9,023 nucleotides of DNA from Petrocella sp024636985. GTDB lineage: Bacteria > Bacillota > Clostridia > Lachnospirales > Vallitaleaceae. Below, one piece after another: positions 5,807-9,023 of this stretch (position 1 is the stretch's first letter; each line of letters begins with the position of its first letter). The stretch spans positions 1-9,023 of the forward strand of contig JAGXFY010000080.1 of the NCBI GenBank assembly GCA_024636985.1, read 5' to 3'. Position numbers and translations under genes: made by a program. The notes beneath the pieces are model-generated. The model searched no databases and was not told where the DNA came from. It saw only the letters and a program-made list of their open reading frames with translations.

Positions 5807-6645
5807 ATCAGAAGATTTTAGTAAATCAGATTATACCTTTTTCTAATGTAGATGGTGAAGGTAACCGATGTAGTTTTTTTGTTCAAGGCTGTCAATTGAA
5901 TTGTCTTTATTGTCACAACAGCGAAACAATTCAAAAATGTAGGCATTGTGGCCTTTGTATTGAGCATTGCCCCAGTAAAGCTTTAAGCTTTCAATCGGGT
6001 TTGGTTATATATGATGAAAGATTATGTACTCAATGTGATACATGTATAATGGTTTGTCCTTATCAATCAACACCAAAGGCAAAAACATATACCTTAGAAA
6101 TGTTGATGGTTTTAATAAAAAGCTATCTTCCATATATAAGAGGTGTAACTTTCTCAGGAGGTGAGCCTACCTTATATGCTGATTTTTTGGCTGAGTTGTC
6201 CCCAAAAATCAAAAAACTCGGACTAACTGTATATATCGACTCGAACGGCTTCTTTGATTTTGATGCCATTTTACCTTTAATAAACAGTGTGGATGGGTTT
6301 TTATTAGATATCAAGGCAGTCGATAGGATTGAGCATCTATGTGGTGTAAAAGGTCAGACCCATTTAGATAATCTTGAAAGGTTACTTGAAATGGATAAGG
6401 TCATCGAAGTTAGGACGGTACTTCTAAATAAGCATATGGATCAAATAAATACACTGAATCAGGTCGTTGATCGATTAGTAAGATATAGCCATGTACCCTA
6501 TAGACTTATAAGAGCCCATATAACCGGATTGAAAAAGACGCAAGAGGCATTAATAGGCGATGCTATTATGACAGATGAAGCATTTATAGCATATGAAAAA
6601 CATTTGAACCAAAAAGGTTTTCATAACTTTATTTTACAGAAGTAA
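5803..6645 (+). CDS. yjjW: YjjW-family glycyl radical enzyme activase (radical SAM)
   Basis: This 280-residue radical-SAM protein should install the glycyl radical on the YjjI product by reductive cleavage of S-adenosylmethionine. The radical-SAM cluster motif CxxxCxxC is Cys30, Cys34 and Cys37 in GCQLNCLYCHN. An inserted ferredoxin-like domain carries two more [4Fe-4S] motifs: Cys46, 49, 52, 56 (CRHCGLCIEHCP) and Cys75, 78, 81, 85 (CTQCDTCIMVCP). The SAM-binding GGEP motif is at 119-122, followed by DSNGF and LLDIKAVD, both typical of activases. Length, cluster layout and pairing with yjjI fit YjjW rather than PflA, which lacks the extra clusters. Translation starts at GTG 5803, which shares four bases with the yjjI stop (GTGA), with a GAGGA site at 5791-5795; this implies translational coupling and balanced enzyme/activase production. 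The next gene starts 45 bp downstream with no terminator between, so the transporter ATPase may be in the same transcript. Confidence 0.9.
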   Translation: MNQKILVNQIIPFSNVDGEGNRCSFFVQGCQLNCLYCHNSETIQKCRHCGLCIEHCPSKALSFQSGLVIYDERLCTQCDTCIMVCPYQSTPKAKTYTLEMLMVLIKSYLPYIRGVTFSGGEPTLYADFLAELSPKIKKLGLTVYIDSNGFFDFDAILPLINSVDGFLLDIKAVDRIEHLCGVKGQTHLDNLERLLEMDKVIEVRTVLLNKHMDQINTLNQVVDRLVRYSHVPYRLIRAHITGLKKTQEALIGDAIMTDEAFIAYEKHLNQKGFHNFILQK

Positions 6646-6690
6646 ATATGGTTATAGTGTCAAAACTAAAAATTAGACAGGAGATGTGTT

Positions 6691-8217
6691 ATGGAGTACG
6701 TAGTTGAAATGCTGAATATCACTAAAGAATTTCCAGGCATAAAAGCAAACGATGATGTAACCTTACGGGTTGAAAAAGGAGAAATCCATGCTTTACTCGG
6801 AGAAAATGGTGCGGGAAAATCAACCTTAATGAGTGTATTGTTTGGATTATATCAAGCAGAAAAAGGAACTATAAAAATTCATGGCAAAGAAGTTGATATC
6901 AGCAATCCTAACGTGGCTAATAAAAATGGTATTGGTATGGTGCATCAACACTTTAAGCTTGTTCACAATTTCACCGTAACCGAAAACATTATTTTAGGTT
7001 TAGAGCCTACTAAATCATTCGGGCGTATTGATATTGATAAAGCCGCTAAAAAAGTTATAGAAATTAGTGAAAAATATGGCTTAAAAGTGGATCCCCATTC
7101 AAAAATTGAGGATATTACGGTTGGTATGCAACAAAGGGTAGAAATCTTAAAAATGTTATACCGAAATGCAGAAATCTTAATATTTGACGAACCCACTGCG
7201 GTTTTAACGCCTCAAGAAATCAAGGAACTAATGGGTATCATGCGTGAGTTGGTAAAAGAAGGAAAATCCATTGTACTCATTACTCATAAGTTAAAAGAAA
7301 TATCTATGGTAGCGGACCATTGTACAGTACTTAGAAGAGGACGATATATAGGAACCGTTCAAGTTTCAGAGACAACAGAAGAAGAAATGGCTGAGATGAT
7401 GGTGGGACGAGAAGTGAGTTTTGAAGTAGATAAAGAACCTGCTATGCCTTCAGACATTGTTTTAAAAATTGAAAACCTTAATATTAAAAATTCTAGAAAT
7501 CTCATGGCAGTCAAAAATCTTAATCTTGAAGTTAAAGCCGGAGAAATATTATGTGTGGCTGGTATTGATGGTAATGGACAATCCGAGTTAATTAAAGGTA
7601 TAACAGGACTTACAAAGATTGAATCTGGTAAAATCTTATTTGACGGCCAGGATATTGCTCACGATTCTATTAGAGACAGAACGCTCAAAGGTATCGGACA
7701 TATACCTGAAGATCGTCATAAATATGGATTGGTTTTAGATTTCTCATTAGAAGCGAATATGGCCCTTCAAAGCTATTTTCAAGAACCGCTATCAAAAAAA
7801 GGCATTTTGCAACCGGAAGCTATTCGAAAGCATTCAGACATTTTAATAGATGAGTTCGATATAAGAAGTGGACAAGGCAGTATTACAAGTGCTAGATCTA
7901 TGTCAGGCGGTAACCAACAAAAAGCCATTATTGCGAGAGAGGTTGAACGTTCTCCAAGACTTTTAATAGCAGCCCAGCCAACAAGAGGCTTAGATGTAGG
8001 TGCCATAGAATATATTCACCAACGTCTGGTTAGAGAACGAGATAGTGGGAAAGCGGTTTTACTCATGTCCCTAGAAATGGAAGAAGTATTAAATCTATCC
8101 GATCGTATTGCAGTTATATATGAAGGCGAGATTGTCGGCATTGTTGATGCAAATAATACAAATGAGAACGAACTTGGTTTGATGATGGCCGGTTCAAGAA
8201 AGGGGAAAGTTGATTAG
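6691..8217 (+). CDS. nupA: Nucleoside ABC importer ATPase with two fused nucleotide-binding domains
   Basis: This 508-residue protein has two ABC ATPase domains in tandem, the form used by BMP-type nucleoside importers and related sugar importers (NupO/YufO of Bacillus, NupA of Lactococcus). Domain 1 looks catalytically complete: Walker A GENGAGKST (37-45), Q-loop Gln86 in MVHQHF, a non-canonical signature VGMQQR (144-149) and Walker B ILIFDEPT (162-169). Domain 2 has the usual family degeneracy: Walker A replaced by GIDGNGQ (291-297), a good signature SGGNQQ (405-410), and LLIAAQPTRGLD from 424 in place of Walker B, lacking the catalytic Glu. One composite site is therefore expected to do most hydrolysis. 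It acts at the cytoplasmic face of the membrane with the downstream permeases and the lipoprotein receptor. ATG 6691 has AGGAGA at 6679-6684. The permease gene begins 2 bp after the stop, so the two are one operon. Confidence 0.94.
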   Translation: MEYVVEMLNITKEFPGIKANDDVTLRVEKGEIHALLGENGAGKSTLMSVLFGLYQAEKGTIKIHGKEVDISNPNVANKNGIGMVHQHFKLVHNFTVTENIILGLEPTKSFGRIDIDKAAKKVIEISEKYGLKVDPHSKIEDITVGMQQRVEILKMLYRNAEILIFDEPTAVLTPQEIKELMGIMRELVKEGKSIVLITHKLKEISMVADHCTVLRRGRYIGTVQVSETTEEEMAEMMVGREVSFEVDKEPAMPSDIVLKIENLNIKNSRNLMAVKNLNLEVKAGEILCVAGIDGNGQSELIKGITGLTKIESGKILFDGQDIAHDSIRDRTLKGIGHIPEDRHKYGLVLDFSLEANMALQSYFQEPLSKKGILQPEAIRKHSDILIDEFDIRSGQGSITSARSMSGGNQQKAIIAREVERSPRLLIAAQPTRGLDVGAIEYIHQRLVRERDSGKAVLLMSLEMEEVLNLSDRIAVIYEGEIVGIVDANNTNENELGLMMAGSRKGKVD

Positions 8218-8219
8218 TT

Positions 8220-9023
8220 ATGAAGAAATTTATCGATTTCATCACAAATGAGAAAAATCATAAGTTTGTCATTCCTGCGATTGCCATTTTTTTAGGTTTT
8301 TTGGTAGGATCAATTATCCTAATCCTAACAGGACAAAATCCAATCCAATTATTCACTTCTTTAATTAGAGGGGTTCTTGGGATTGATATTAGCCGCATTG
8401 GAAGTGGAAAAAGTTTTTTTAATGCTAGATATGTTGGCGAGTATTTTGTTTCAGCAATGCCAATCATACTGACAGGTCTTTCTGTAGCATTTGCTTTTAG
8501 GACAGGTTTGTTTAATATTGGTGCTGAAGGACAGCTCTTAGTGGGTTCTTTTGCTTCAGTAGCAGCCGGTGTGACCTTAGATCTTCCTGGTTTTATATTA
8601 CTCCCTGTGGTTATTCTTTCAGGAACTTTTGCAGGTGCTTTATGGGGATTTGTACCAGGTATACTCAAAGCAAAATTCAATGTTCATGAGGTTGTTGTCA
8701 CCATTATGATGAATTATACAGCTTTGTATTTAACCAACTATTACTTAAAACAGTTACCAGGTAGCGACAATGTAAAATCCATGCCATTACCTGCTGGCGC
8801 TACTCTTAAAAGTGAATTTTTGATTGAGATGACCAATAGATCCAGATTGCATTGGGGTTTTATTCTTGTTGCAATAGCTATTTTCATATTCTGGTACATT
8901 ATTGAAAAGACGACTTTTGGATATGAATTAAAGGCTGTGGGATATAACCCACATGCAGCCAAATATGCAGGTATGAAAGTTGAGCGAAATGCTGCATTGT
9001 CAATGACCATTGCAGGTGCATTC
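8220..9023 (+). CDS. nupB: Nucleoside ABC importer permease, first of an expected pair (3' end outside window)
   Basis: The frame from ATG 8220 stays open for 268 codons to the end of the window. The protein is strongly hydrophobic, with membrane segments near residues 17-36, 75-93, 106-120, 124-149, 157-175 and 212-229 and another starting at the cut. The motif FRTGLFNIGAEGQ (93-105) is a hallmark of the branched-chain/nucleoside type permeases (BPD_transp_2), and the segment FNVHEVVVTIMMNY and the cytoplasmic ELKAVGYNPHAAKYAGM, likely the ATPase coupling region, also fit NupB/NupP/YufP. Full-length family members have roughly 350 residues, so about a quarter is missing. It follows the ATPase stop by 2 bp with only a distant AAGGGG (8200-8205) upstream, suggesting translational coupling. 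A second permease gene (NupC/NupQ type) is expected just beyond the window. Confidence 0.93.
   Translation, partial: MKKFIDFITNEKNHKFVIPAIAIFLGFLVGSIILILTGQNPIQLFTSLIRGVLGIDISRIGSGKSFFNARYVGEYFVSAMPIILTGLSVAFAFRTGLFNIGAEGQLLVGSFASVAAGVTLDLPGFILLPVVILSGTFAGALWGFVPGILKAKFNVHEVVVTIMMNYTALYLTNYYLKQLPGSDNVKSMPLPAGATLKSEFLIEMTNRSRLHWGFILVAIAIFIFWYIIEKTTFGYELKAVGYNPHAAKYAGMKVERNAALSMTIAGAF

Noticed and set aside
4283..6645. Pyruvate formate-lyase/PflA or class III ribonucleotide reductase/NrdG assignment for the glycyl radical pair
   Set aside because: The enzyme is far shorter than PFL and shows no ATP-cone or C-terminal zinc-site cysteines of NrdD, and the activase has two extra ferredoxin clusters absent from PflA and NrdG.
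6633..6658. Possible promoter before the ABC ATPase (TTTACA and TATAGT)
   Set aside because: The hexamers are individually fair but only 14 bp apart, too short for a normal sigma-A promoter.
8258..9010. Minus-strand ORFs opposite the permease (8258-8680, 8741-9010)
   Set aside because: They are antisense to a clear permease frame open from 8220 to the window end, carry no recognisable domain and no ribosome site.

Overview
The window is AT-rich, densely coded on the + strand and most consistent with a strictly or facultatively anaerobic Gram-positive bacterium of the Clostridia. This is inferred from the gene families: a cell-surface protein with S-layer homology repeats, an oxygen-sensitive two-subunit class I fumarase, a lipoprotein with a Gram-positive type lipobox, and a glycyl radical enzyme with its radical-SAM activase. 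Shine-Dalgarno sequences are strong and Gram-positive-like. Nothing in the sequence fixes the genus.

Layout, left to right. (1) 1-1197: the 3' part of a surface protein with a divergent CAP/SCP-like domain and C-terminal SLH repeats, closed by an intrinsic terminator. (2) 1238-2715: a self-contained fumarate hydratase operon (alpha then beta subunit) with a clear sigma-A type promoter. (3) 2716-4157: an AT-rich gap with a second clear promoter, then a BMP-family nucleoside-binding lipoprotein gene and a near-perfect intrinsic terminator. (4) 4158-4282: a short intergenic stretch with a 24-bp perfect palindrome and an overlapping long hairpin that compete for the same bases. (5) 4283-6645: a YjjI-family glycyl radical enzyme and its YjjW-family activase, overlapping by 4 bp. 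(6) 6691-9023: the two-domain ATPase and the first permease (cut by the window end) of a BMP-type nucleoside ABC transporter.

The binding protein (3) and the ATPase/permease (6) are recognisable parts of one nucleoside importer of the NupNOPQ / BmpA-NupABC / PnrA type, and the YjjI-YjjW pair sits between them. YjjI has no firmly established substrate that I know of. In Escherichia coli, yjjW-yjjI lies directly beside the deoCABD deoxynucleoside catabolism operon, so the insertion here is a second, independent nucleoside context. The best hypothesis from this window is that YjjI acts anaerobically on a nucleoside-derived metabolite brought in by the flanking transporter. The structured RNA-like element before yjjI is the best candidate for locus-specific control.

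No tRNA, rRNA, CRISPR array, insertion sequence or convincing minus-strand gene was seen.
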